NCBI GenBank assembly: GCA_028829895.1 | Contig: CM054177.1 | Coordinates: 79,134,163-79,198,162 of the forward strand | DNA: 64,000 nt | Direction: 5' to 3' | Origin: Sinotaia quadrata | Taxonomy: Eukaryota > Mollusca > Gastropoda > Architaenioglossa > Viviparidae | Part shown: positions 12,501-20,090 of the stretch, one piece after another | Numbering within the stretch: the first letter of the stretch is position 1 | Layout of the letters: each line of letters opens with the position of its first letter | Position numbers and translations under genes: made by a program | Notes under the pieces: generated by a model | The model's database searches: none | The model's input: the letters and a program-made list of their open reading frames with translations, nothing else | Told to the model about the DNA's origin: nothing

Positions 12501-15500
12501 TACTTTCAGGTAAAATTAAGAGTAAAGATATAAAATGTAGTTTCCATTAACAATGGATGATACTTCTTTATAACATTTCTCAATGTCAGGAAAGTTGTTT
12601 CAATAGTAAAAATAAAAAAAAAAAGAAAGTCAAATAATTGTATTTTCTAAAATAAATTAAAAAGGGTTTAAATGTTCTAATTGCTTCCGTCTTTCTGTGT
12701 ACCAAGTTTCTCATATATAAGCGTCCCAATGGCTCAGCAAAAGATATGTATTATGGTTTGTATTGGTCCATTAGGGTTAGGGTTAGGGTTATGACTACCA
12801 TAGTGAGGTGTTCACTGGTCTATTTGAGGCATATTAAACTCATCGTGTACCTTTAAGTTCAGATTGTTATACTTTCTATCTTTAAACATATATTACCACG
12901 TGGTATACCTTTGAACATGCCCTCCACTGAGAGTATTTTTAACTTGCATTGCCATGGGCATACGTATACCAATAAATACTCCTTGCCATTGCATTGTACC
13001 TTTAAAAAATGCATGATTATCGAGGTGTACCTTTAAACATGGCATACCAGTGTGGAATCCTTTAAAAAAAAAGCACTACCTTTGGATGCACATTAAAATA
13101 TGTTTGCCACTGAAGTGTAACTTTCAGCATGCAATGCATTTGGAATTGTCCCTTTAAAAAGAATATTTACCTTTAAATACCGATTCTTTATTCACGACCG
13201 CTTCCAAATTTTCTTCGAAGGTCACAAACGTCAAAATAACAATGCAAGTTCTTGAAGAAATAGCGCCACGGATAGGAATAGTAGTTTAGTGGATTTCCTC
13301 TTTCTGATTTATAACTGCTAAGAGATCTTTAACACACGAGACCCGATTCGATTTGTCGTCTAATCCGACGGAATCCATTACCCTGAACTAAGGAACAGTA
13401 AAATAATAAATCGTATAGAAATCTTTGCTTTTTTGTCAGGAACAACAAGCACACGCATGCATGCATGCACACACACACACACACACAAAATGAACATTAA
13501 CACATGCAGACTACCACATACATGGTTGTTGTCGTTGTGTAGGGTACGTGGCAACATTTGTTTCACAAACACTTCACACACCAAGCAATCTTCAAGGTTG
13601 ATGGCAAGCATGCGGTCAAAGTTCCCACCATGGTGTCCAAAGCTGAGTATCCTTGCACCCATTACGCAGAACTGCAGATGACTTTGCTGGAGCTGCCCTA
13701 TGGTCAAGAAGGTCGTCACGCTCTGTTTGTGCTTCTGCCAGACAACGATGAAGGTCTGGCTCAACTGGAAAAACGCCTGAAGAATTTTCTCCTGGAAAGC
13801 ATACTATCAGACAACCACTGGTCCAGACTTATGAAGGTAGGATTAGATCGGTCATGCAACTCTTCTGGTCCAGACTTACGATGGTAGGATTAGGTCAGTC
13901 ATAAAACTTTCTGGTCCGTCCTTAAAAAAAGTAGGATTAGATCAGTAGTAAAACTCTTCTGGTCCAGATTTAAGACAATGGGATTATATCAGTAGTAAAA
14001 ACTCTTCTGCTACAGATTTAAGACGGTAGGATTAGATCGGCCATAAAAGTCTCTGGTGGAGATTTAAGACGGTAAGATTAGATCAGTCATAAAACTCTTC
14101 TGGTCCACACTTAAGAAGAGAGGAATCATAGGATTAGATCAGTCATTAAACTGTCTGCTCCAGATTTAAGAAGGTAAGATTAGATTAGTCATAAGACTCT
14201 TCTGGTCCGCACTTAAAAAGGTAAGATTAGATCGGTTATAAAACTCTCTGGTCCAGATTTAAGATGGTAAGATTAGATCAGTCATAAAACTCTTCTGGTC
14301 CACACTTAAGAAGATAGGATTAGATCAGTAATGAAACCCTATGGTCCAGATTTAAGAAGGGAGGATTAGATCGGTCATAAAGCTATCTACTCCAAATTTA
14401 AGACGGTAGGATTAGATGAGTCATAAAACTCTCTGGTCCAGATTTATGAAATTAGGATTAGATCAGACAGGTGGTAAAAATGCTTTTTAACTTTTCTGGT
14501 CGATATTTGGAAGATGTGTTTTAGTTCTGTATGGTAATGGTGATAACCTCGTTTGGTATTTTAAACTCTTTCTAGTCCAAATTTATGAAGATGGGTTTAT
14601 GTTAAGGAGGGTAATAAAGATGAGATGTTGTTCTTTACTCTTTCTGGTGTAAAGTTACAAAGATATGATTAGATCAGTGATGAAAACAATAATGATAAAA
14701 AAAAAATTGTTCTTGAACTCTTTCTGGCTACACTTATGAAGGTTGAAATTATATCACAGAAGATAATGACACAATATTTATTATCCTTGAACTCTTTCTG
14801 ATCACAGAAGATAATAACACAATATTATCCTTGAACTCTTTCTGGCCATACTGATGAAGGTAGTAATTATATCCGGGAAGATAATGGCAAAATATTATTC
14901 TTTAACTCTTTCTGCAGTACATGTATGAATGTAGAATTATAAGTGTTGGTCATGACAATCAAAATGCAGACCTAAGGAGATAGGATTTTATGAGTGAGAG
15001 TAATGTGAAATGCTGTTCTTTAAATGGATGGTCTAATGATAATCAAAATGTTAACTCTTTCTGGTTCAGACCTAAGGAGATAAGATTTTATCAGTGAGAG
15101 TAATGTGAAATGCTATTTTTTAAATAGTAGGTCTAATGACAATCAAAATGTTAACTCTTTCTGGTTCAGACCTAAGGAGATAAGATTTTATCAGTGAGAG
15201 ATTAGTGAAATGCTATTCTTTTAATAGTAGGTCTAATGACAATCAAAATGTTAACTCTTTCTGGTTCAGACCTAAAGGAGATAGGATTTTATCAGTGAGG
15301 GTAGTGTGAAATGCTGTTCTTCCACGTAATGACATATTACTGGCATGTTCTTTCTTTAAAAGAGAGAAAGACAATTAAGAGTCGTTCACAAACTCTCATT
15401 TCCACCAATCAACTTACCATGTACATCGTAATGCAAACGGAGTTTCTAATACATGAAAAGAAAGAAAGAAAAATGTTGTCAGATAAAGAAGTTATGTTAA

Positions 15501-16279
15501 GCTCAGTTAAAACCGAGTAAACGTGTAAACTGTCCTGTTATTTAATTTTTCATATTGTTCTTCTCACAGTTGTATGAAAGCTTTTTTAAAAATTGGATCT
15601 CGTCTTATCATGAATGAGTTGCTAACATTGCTCTAATCTCTTAATCAGTAACGTTTATTTATAATTCCACAAAGACGCTTGTTAATACGTGTGCATATTA
15701 TTACATAATCATTCTATTCTGGTTTCTCATGAAATTATATCTTTTGTTTTCATCAACAGAAGCAAAAGATTAAATGCAAGCTGTTTAGAAAGTATCACCT
15801 GTCAAAGCTGTAGGCCTACCAAACCGATCACTGTTATTACCTAGAACACTTGTCAAATTTTATGAACAAATATCATTATAAGAGATATCTTGAAACTCTG
15901 AAACATGTTTATATATTTCATTACGTTCGTTTCACAGGTTTATCTTCCAAAATTCAAGTTCGAAACCAGCCTTGATCTACTGAATGTCATGAAGCAGTTG
16001 GGCTTCAAGCGCATGTTCACACCGGATGAAGCCGACTTTCCTCGGCTTGTAGGTGACGTCACACAGCGTGCATACGTTGGAGACGTAATACACAGAGCAA
16101 TGATAGAAGTGAACGAAAATGGAACAACCGCAGCTGCGACTAGCAAAATGCAAATAACTACGCGAGGTTTTGCATATATCTTCAGGGCCGACCATCCTTT
16201 TATGTTTGTTTTAAGAGATAAATTACTTGGAATAAATCTTTTTGTCGGGAGAGTTGCTGCCCCTCAGCTGCTAAGGTGA
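2745..16279 (+). CDS. Secreted serpin (serine protease inhibitor), complete 5-exon gene, 422 aa
   Basis: Coding exons 2745-2802, 11306-11572, 12158-12465, 13543-13836 and 15938-16279 join in phase to 422 codons plus TGA, a normal serpin length. Residues 1-18 form a signal peptide with an A-T-A cleavage site. The serpin signature blocks appear in order: NVVISPWSVMSLLAV (helix B region), LLELPYGQEG, VYLPKFKFETSLDL, VIHRAMIEVNENGTTAAAT (hinge) and FRADHPFMFVLRD (C-terminal signature). The small-residue hinge (G-T-T-A-A-A at P15-P10) indicates an inhibitory serpin. Counting 15 residues from the P15 Gly puts P1 at Arg385 and P1' at Gly386, with 12 residues to the conserved P-F, exactly as in antitrypsin. 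A trypsin-like target protease is therefore inferred. Sequons include NGS, NAS, NDT and NGT. There is no ER-retention tail, so secretion is expected. The orthologue within the family cannot be named. Confidence 0.93.
3055..3350. repeat. 70-bp tandem repeat, about 4 copies (serpin intron 1)
   Basis: Copies carry aaaatatatctaatagacac, a ctactttagttatgggtctt block, then agttaacaagttttttttac. The last three copies are nearly identical, which suggests recent amplification. Confidence 0.85.
3550..3645. repeat. Roughly 46-bp duplication (serpin intron 1)
   Basis: Two adjacent copies share cttcgtgttcaatca, acattaaga and ttagaa. Non-coding. Confidence 0.6.
3900..4430. repeat. 37-bp tandem array, about 13 copies (serpin intron 1)
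   Basis: The unit begins gtgtgacgttcagaacacca and ends tttaatactttaatgta. Copies in the centre (4110-4300) are nearly identical and copies at both ends are diverged, the usual pattern of a minisatellite growing from its middle. A variant subfamily with gacattcaggatatcatt fills the right end. Confidence 0.9.
5190..6060. repeat. 37/39-bp tandem array, about 23 copies (serpin intron 1)
   Basis: The unit contains gtgtcatcagtttatgtaca and tctaaaactatgtttat. Units of 37 bp and 39 bp (with an extra gt) alternate in the central part, giving a higher-order unit. Long open frames across the array are a by-product of the repeat and are not called as genes. Confidence 0.9.
6531..6582. repeat. (AT)n(AG)n microsatellite
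   Basis: About 11 AT units followed directly by about 14 AG units. A second, shorter AT tract lies near 6624-6640. Confidence 0.95.
6690..7300. other. Non-repetitive island within serpin intron 1
   Basis: About 600 bp of higher complexity and higher GC separates the tandem arrays. It has no credible reading frame. It could be an inserted element, but I could not see terminal repeats or a target-site duplication. Confidence 0.35.
7345..7505. repeat. 37-bp tandem repeat, 4 copies (serpin intron 1)
   Basis: The word atcgctctttgtaatgggct recurs at 37-bp steps (7391, 7428, 7465), followed each time by agccttttttcttatcc. The copies are almost identical. Confidence 0.92.
7560..7700. repeat. 40-bp tandem repeat, about 4 copies (serpin intron 1)
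   Basis: The unit aatgccagagaaacgagagt followed by tacagtaaacaagtcgagag repeats every 40 bp with few changes. Confidence 0.92.
8585..10140. repeat. Large composite tandem array, 56-57-bp units (serpin intron 1)
   Basis: At 8585-8930 a 57-bp unit containing gaagttacacgtgaccatat and tcttgtagagtacaccaata repeats about six times almost unchanged. At 9420-9710 a related 56-bp unit with taagtaaataaagtcttgta repeats about five times. Between and after these blocks the same motif persists in diverged form (gactgttataaggttacaag, gtcttgtagagta). I read this as one old array with two recent local expansions. Because 57 is a multiple of three, the - strand shows a 19-residue repeat peptide. I regard that as incidental. 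Confidence 0.9.
10140..10290 (-). repeat. Dispersed repeat, copy 2 (inverted)
   Basis: Reverse-complement match to the segment at 1965-2060: agtccagacagac, ctcccagaacgacactggta and gtctttttgctga occur in the same order on this strand as in the reversed first copy. A further matching piece (aaaaggcattttatctacca) occurs at about 10,549-10,570, so this copy may be split by a later insertion of roughly 260 bp. Confidence 0.65.
10540..10850. other. GC-rich island in serpin intron 1
   Basis: About 300 bp that is visibly richer in GC than the rest of the window. Its left edge matches the dispersed repeat of 1835-2130. Short open frames exist on both strands, but none resembles a protein I recognise. 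It is probably the remainder of the same old mobile element. Confidence 0.4.
10935..11045. repeat. 34-bp tandem repeat, about 3 copies (serpin intron 1)
   Basis: The unit reads ttatttcatccctaagctca followed by ggagtatttgtgtt. Three copies, with the last one diverging at its end. Confidence 0.85.
11306..11572 (+). CDS. Serpin exon 2: N-terminal helices A-C
   Basis: Begins after ttcaacag and encodes residues 20-108, from DELPNTNFVQELL to ERINKLIKTS. It includes the conserved SPWSVMSLLAV segment and LAGGKTAIEI. It ends with one base at ccg|gtatgt. The open frame upstream of 11306 belongs to the intron. Downstream, the frame stays open through a 36-bp repeat that starts at the donor itself. Confidence 0.9.
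11570..11720. repeat. 36-bp array spanning the serpin exon 2 donor
   Basis: Four 36-bp units start at 11570, 11606, 11642 and 11678, and a decayed fifth starts at 11714. The first unit begins with the last exon bases and the real donor (ccg|gtatgt). The later units carry ccg|gcatgt, which has GC in place of GT. The exon bases just upstream (ctgattaaaacat) also align with the repeat tail (ctgaatacgatac), so the repeat includes the exon end. Confidence 0.85.
12158..12465 (+). CDS. Serpin exon 3: sheet A / helix D-F region
   Basis: Begins after tttacag and encodes residues 109-211, from ELNGSEYISFVNAAFVGGG through KLLPPSAIP to WLFNVLYFQ. It ends in phase 0 at ttcag|gtaac. The conserved serpin NxxYF-like strand (FNVLYFQ|GTW) crosses the next junction, which fixes the first of two identical donors as the correct one. 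Confidence 0.9.
12424..12511. repeat. Perfect 44-bp duplication including the exon 3 donor
   Basis: Bases 12424-12467 are repeated without change at 12468-12511, giving a second ttcag|gtaa donor at 12510. Use of the second donor would add 44 nt and shift the frame (44 is not a multiple of three). The perfect identity indicates a recent event. Confidence 0.95.
12770..12791 (+). repeat. Interstitial telomere-like TTAGGG repeat
   Basis: Three and a half TTAGGG units in a row in serpin intron 3. TTAGGG is the telomere unit of many animals, including molluscs. The surroundings are an ordinary intron, so this is an interstitial copy and not a chromosome end. Confidence 0.8.
12840..13170. repeat. 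Decayed tandem repeat (serpin intron 3)
   Basis: The phrase accttta(a/g)aacatg or close variants recur about every 45 bp (tgtacctttaaacatggcat, atacctttgaacatgccct, tgtacctttaaaaaatgcat). Divergence is high, so boundaries and copy number are approximate. Confidence 0.55.
13450..13487. repeat. CA-rich microsatellite
   Basis: Alternating gcatgcatgc and acacacacac in serpin intron 3, close upstream of exon 4. Confidence 0.9.
13543..13836 (+). CDS. Serpin exon 4: central beta sheets
   Basis: Begins after gtgtag and encodes residues 212-309, from GTWQHLFHKHFT through FKVDGKHAVKVPTMVSKAEY and LLELPYGQEG to HWSRLMK. Both ends are in phase 0. LPDNDEGLAQLEKRL matches the usual serpin position before strand s6A. 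The last 19 exon bases seed the minisatellite in the next intron. Confidence 0.9.
13818..14480. repeat. Roughly 47-bp array seeded by the serpin exon 4 donor, about 13 copies
   Basis: The first unit is ctggtccagacttatgaag|g, the real exon end and donor. Later units repeat ctggtccagatttaag, a few variable bases, gtaggattagatcag and tcataaaactctt. Many copies keep a usable-looking gta(a/g)ga (for example atg|gtagga, acg|gtaaga, aag|gtaaga), while others have lost the GT. The copies are diverged from one another, so the array is older than the 44-bp duplication at exon 3. Confidence 0.9.
14500..15310. repeat. Higher-order continuation of the same array, about 105-bp units
   Basis: From about 14,940 a longer unit containing actctttctggttcagacct, aaggagataagattttatca and gtctaatgacaatcaaaatg repeats three to four times. 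Its core (tctggttcaga ... gataggattttatcag) is a changed form of the 47-bp unit, so it appears to derive from the exon 4 donor. 14,660-14,920 holds an intermediate form with gaagataatgacacaatatt. Confidence 0.75.
15938..16279 (+). CDS. Serpin exon 5: C-terminal part with reactive centre loop
   Basis: Begins after ttcacag and encodes residues 310-422, ending in TGA. It carries VYLPKFKFETSLDLL, the hinge and reactive loop (E369 to R385 as P17 to P1) and the C-terminal signature FRADHPFMF. It finishes in GRVAAPQLLR, so no retention signal is seen. This exon holds the inhibitory specificity. Confidence 0.93.
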   Translation, partial: VYLPKFKFETSLDLLNVMKQLGFKRMFTPDEADFPRLVGDVTQRAYVGDVIHRAMIEVNENGTTAAATSKMQITTRGFAYIFRADHPFMFVLRDKLLGINLFVGRVAAPQLLR

Positions 16280-16411
16280 AGTGGAACAGCAAACTATCCT
16301 CGTTGGATTTCATTCGTGTAACAGCTTTTGATTGCCTGCAGACATTGAACAGTGGAGATAATGAAGCTGAAATATATAAAGTAATGTTCTTGGAAACTGT
16401 TATTTATAAAT

Positions 16412-16417
16412 AATAAA
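16412..16417 (+). promoter_or_regulatory. Polyadenylation signal of the serpin gene
   Basis: AATAAA 133 bp past the serpin stop codon, in an AT-rich stretch with a T-rich tract shortly after. It is the first canonical signal downstream. The cleavage site is inferred. Confidence 0.6.
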
Positions 16418-16419
16418 TT

Positions 16420-18400
16420 CACAAGTGTATTATTATACTGTTTAATAGTATTTTCTTTAATAAGCTACAAATAAGCTCACTGTTATTCACATCACAAATT
16501 TTTTCATATTTTGATTTTATCATGTGGCACTAATCCTCTCACATAACAAAATCAAAATATGAAACTATAAATTTGATCCAAAAAAATTATGCCTACTCTG
16601 TATATGTATTCATGTAATTGATCACTGAATTTATAAACTGTCTTGTGCGTTTTTATAATTCTATGACAATCAGGTTATGTTTTGTTTAAATTGTAATTTT
16701 TAATGGTAAAGTTCATTGTTTAAACTACATGAAAAGAGAAAGAATTGTAATATGGTTGTATACATCTTAATGATTAATTTGCTTGGCAATGTGAGCTAAA
16801 TTACCTCGTGTGATATGTATGCTCACAACGCTGGGCTAACTCATGTGAAATGTATGCCCACAAGACTGGGAGTGGGACTGACTTACCTCATGTGAAATGT
16901 ATGCCTAGTCATGAGTTGTGACAAAGGCTTGCTCTTCTAGGCTGCAAGATGTCAGCAGCACATTATACCTTCTGTGACATGGACACGCCACTTAGTTAAT
17001 GAAAAGTTTATTATTATTAATTAATCTTTCATAATCAATTTCAAGTGATGAGAATATTAATCTTATTTTATTCATGTACCTCCAACAGACACCACTCATC
17101 TCTCACTTGGCGGATATTTTGGCATGGTAAACGTCTTCTCTATTCCACAACATCAACCAACATTTATAGTCACCAACTTCTTACTAAAGGAGAAGACAAA
17201 TCCGACTTAATCAATATTTAGCGAGCATCCACCCACCCACTTTCTTCTCCAACATAAGATTATCAATATCAGTATGCATAAGGTCAATAAATTTAGTAGA
17301 AGAAAAATCAAATATACATAAGACAATTACAATGAAATAGATAACTTGACATCAATATTCCACGAACCCACCTTCGGATAATTATAGTTTTCAGTCTCTC
17401 TCAACATAAATATATAATAATAAAAATATAATTACAGTTCAACAATATAGTCAATACAAATTGCAGGTTAATCCTTTCAGAGAATAGAAATGGAGTTATT
17501 AGAGTTAAATGTGTAAATTTACTTGGATTAAGTACTGCTTGACAGTCTTTTACTTACTTTTGCAACAATGTCACAGTGTCAGCTCCCAGTCTTTCCTTTG
17601 CAACAATGTCAAAATGTCCACACTAAACATGTTCCCACCACTGGAAACTCTGATATGGTGCTATATTCTTGAATGTCTTCTAGAAAGAATGTCGCTTCCC
17701 ATGTCACTCCTTCATGTAGGACATGATTTCAGCAATTCTGGTAACTTCACTGCACCAGAATTCTCCAGAATGTACCAGCTTATTTTGCTCTGATAAACAA
17801 TAATGCACAGTGTACTACTCCCTTATGCTTACACAACTGCAACACTCTGCAAGTTTCCCCACGCTTCCCGGTCACTTAAGTCACAACAGTGAACAAACGA
17901 AGGGTAGCTGAGAACTTGAAAGTTGAACTTGAGGCTCCACTTGAGATTCACAGCTCAAGATTGAACTCACACTCACAGAGTGAGACTCAAACCAACAAAA
18001 AAAGAAGAAGACATCAATCACTGCAACGTATAGTTAAGGAGCAAACCTAAGTTTCTCATTTGGCACGATATAACTCCATTCTATCTGACACTCCATACTG
18101 AAACTTACAATTCCTGCAACAGTATTCATTATCACCATGCATGCACATGGTAAAATAAAGCAATGTCACATATTAATACACCACACGGGTGCAGCTTAGT
18201 TCAAACATTTGTAGTAATAAAAGTTATTACAGTACATGTTTACATAAACACAAGTACAACATATAGTAAAATGCATGAAATGTTTCTAAGTCCATTCTCT
18301 CTCAACCAGTCAATTAAACTCACCACTCAAACTAATGACTGCCTTCAAGCCAGACTTCTCTCTTTTACTTCAAATTCAAAAGTGATTAAAGGGTAGAATT
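16420..18400. other. Intergenic DNA, no gene seen
   Basis: No coding region is supported. A short motif (ctttgcaacaatgtca) occurs twice near 17,560-17,610. The right part may belong to the dispersed element whose conserved end lies at 18,410-18,655. Confidence 0.4.
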
Positions 18401-18409
18401 CTCTACAGC

Positions 18410-18655
18410 GAGTGAACTTAAACTCAGCCCATTGGCTAGTCTCGTTCTCATAAATCATAATCATTGGATAATAGGAAACTGCTCACTCAGTTTCCACTAG
18501 GTCAGCGAATCTAGAATATTCCTGCCTTAGGCTATTTACTTCAAACTACTTTCAAAATAACACCATATAGTGTGCCCAAGGTTGGGTTACTCTGACAATT
18601 TAACAGTTTATATAACAATTTAATAAGGAGGGGCAAATTTACTCTGTCGCACCAT
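18410..18655 (+). repeat. Dispersed repeat, copy A
   Basis: Reverse complement of the segment at 32,705-32,960. Blocks shared in order include cccaaggttgggtta, atataacaattta, attggataata and cccattggctagtctcg (with small changes). The element probably extends further left, but similarity is not clear there. Family unknown. Confidence 0.75.
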
Positions 18656-18905
18656 CATTCATTCTATGAATAAATATGTCAGTGACTACACCAAATTTTG
18701 TGACTAAGAATAGGTTTCCTGGTGTAAATAATCATATTATTATTAACTTGAACAGTTCAAATAACTATCAGTTAGCAGCCATGTATAGTCAGCACATTAT
18801 AACTGATTTATTTAAACAAATAGAATCTGTATACATGTCATGTGTAGACTATATTACTGTTAAAAGACCTTGTCCCTTTTCACATTCCAGTAATGCAGCT
18901 AAAGA

Positions 18906-19645
18906 CTTTAAAGCAGGGGTCTCAAACTCATTTTGCCTGGAAGTAGAATCTGGGTGAAGCTGGGCCGCATCATTATTCCCTGCTGCCAGAGACCTGGCAA
19001 TACTTCCTCTTACACAGCTCAGACACCTTTGGCTTTAGGGAAGAAGCCACTGTGACCCTCAGTATGGCTTGAAGATGTTCATCAGTAAGTTTGTCCTTGA
19101 ATTTTGACTTATTCAAGTTCATGGTGGAGAAGAGCTATTCACACAGATAGGTGCTCCCCAAAAGGCACTTGGTCCGCTTGAACATCCTAGAAAGCTCAGG
19201 GAAGGTAAGGGGCAATTCTCTCAAAAACTGTCCAAGCTTGTCTGCTTTTCCACTCACCTCCCTGAACTTGGCTTTGAGTTCAGAATTACACTTTTGTCAA
19301 TTAGATCCATTTGAAGCACAGGAGGGACATCTTCCACATTGAAGAAAGGGTCAGCAAATATTTGAAAGGTGGTTCTGTGTTTCTTGAAATCTGCAAACCT
19401 GTGATCAAATTCTTTCCTGCAACATACTTCTCACTACTGAATGGTGTGCCAGAATCCATGAGTGCCTTACATGCTGGGAAATGGCACATCCCTGAGGTAT
19501 GGTAGCCCACAGGTGACAAAAACTATAAAACTCCCAGGGTGCATGAGAAAAACGTGCGGGCTGCACTATCACTTAACTTTAATATCAAGTGGGGGCCACA
19601 AAATATCGTCTGGCGGGCCGCGAGTTTGAAACCCCTGCTTTAAAG
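18906..19645 (-). mobile_element. hAT-superfamily element, 724 bp, with 8-bp target-site duplications
   Basis: The element runs 18914-19637. Its ends are 16-bp terminal inverted repeats (caggggtctcaaactc and its complement) with one mismatch. Perfect 8-bp direct repeats ctttaaag flank it at 18906-18913 and 19638-19645, the target-site length of hAT transposons. The interior holds only the decayed C-terminal part of a transposase on the - strand, so this is an internally deleted, non-autonomous copy. The intact flanks and nearly matched ends suggest a fairly recent insertion. Confidence 0.95.
18965..19490 (-). pseudogene. Decayed hAT transposase C-terminus (GTF2IRD2-like / ZBED-type)
   Basis: Read on the - strand across several frames, the remains include HRFADFKKHRTTFQIFADPF, VEDVPPVLQMDLID, KFREVSGKADKLGQFLRELP, FPELSRMFKRTKCLLGSTYL and MNLNKSKFKDKLTDEHLQAI. 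This order is the C-terminal catalytic-to-dimerisation region shared by hAT transposases and the transposon-derived GTF2IRD2 / ZBED-like proteins. At least one in-frame stop (just after STYLCE) and frameshifts near 19,300 and 19,440 make it non-functional. The N-terminal zinc finger and the rest of the catalytic core are absent. Confidence 0.88.
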
Positions 19646-19789
19646 CATCATTAGCTGTTTGACCTCAACCTGAAGATCCACGCTAATTTCTTGGTCTATT
19701 TGATTGTTTGCCAGATTCATGTGGTTCATCTTAAACTGAATCAATTTCTTCTAGCTCATGTTTGTAAGCCAAAAGTAGTGTCATCTTTA

Positions 19790-20090
19790 TCATTGACTCA
19801 GTCTGTGGCTCAATCTATCTCCCTGTCATGGTCAGTCTATGGCTAAATCTATCTCTGTCATCGTCAGTCTTGTGGCTCAATCTACCTCACTGCCATGGTC
19901 AGTCAGGCTCAATCTCCCTGCCTTAGTCCACCCATAGATCACTTCCTTGGTCAGTCAGTGACTCATTTTACTTTTCCTGCCTTGGTCATTCTGTTGCTCA
20001 ATCAGCCTCCCTGCCTTGTTCAGTTAATCTGACTCATTCCACCTTCCTCGTTCAGCCATCCTGTGGCTTTCTCTATTTCCCTGTTTACTT
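19790..20090. repeat. Decayed 45-bp-class tandem repeat
   Basis: The phrase ggctcaatctacctccctgc followed by catggtcagtc recurs about seven to nine times with many changes. Non-coding. Confidence 0.75.

Noticed and set aside
12770..12791. Chromosome end or telomere
   Set aside because: Only 3.5 units, inside an intron of an intact gene, with normal sequence on both sides.
15940..16195. Antisense frames over serpin exon 5
   Set aside because: Shadows of the strongly supported + strand serpin exon.
6695..18645. Shared 12-mer ttactctgtcgca at 6703 and 18,640 as evidence for one repeat family
   Set aside because: Flanking sequence on both sides does not match, so the short identity may be chance.
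18676..18957. 93-codon open frame running into the hAT element
   Set aside because: Removing the hAT extends it by only a few codons to a stop. The peptide is unrecognised, and there is no splice or start-site support.
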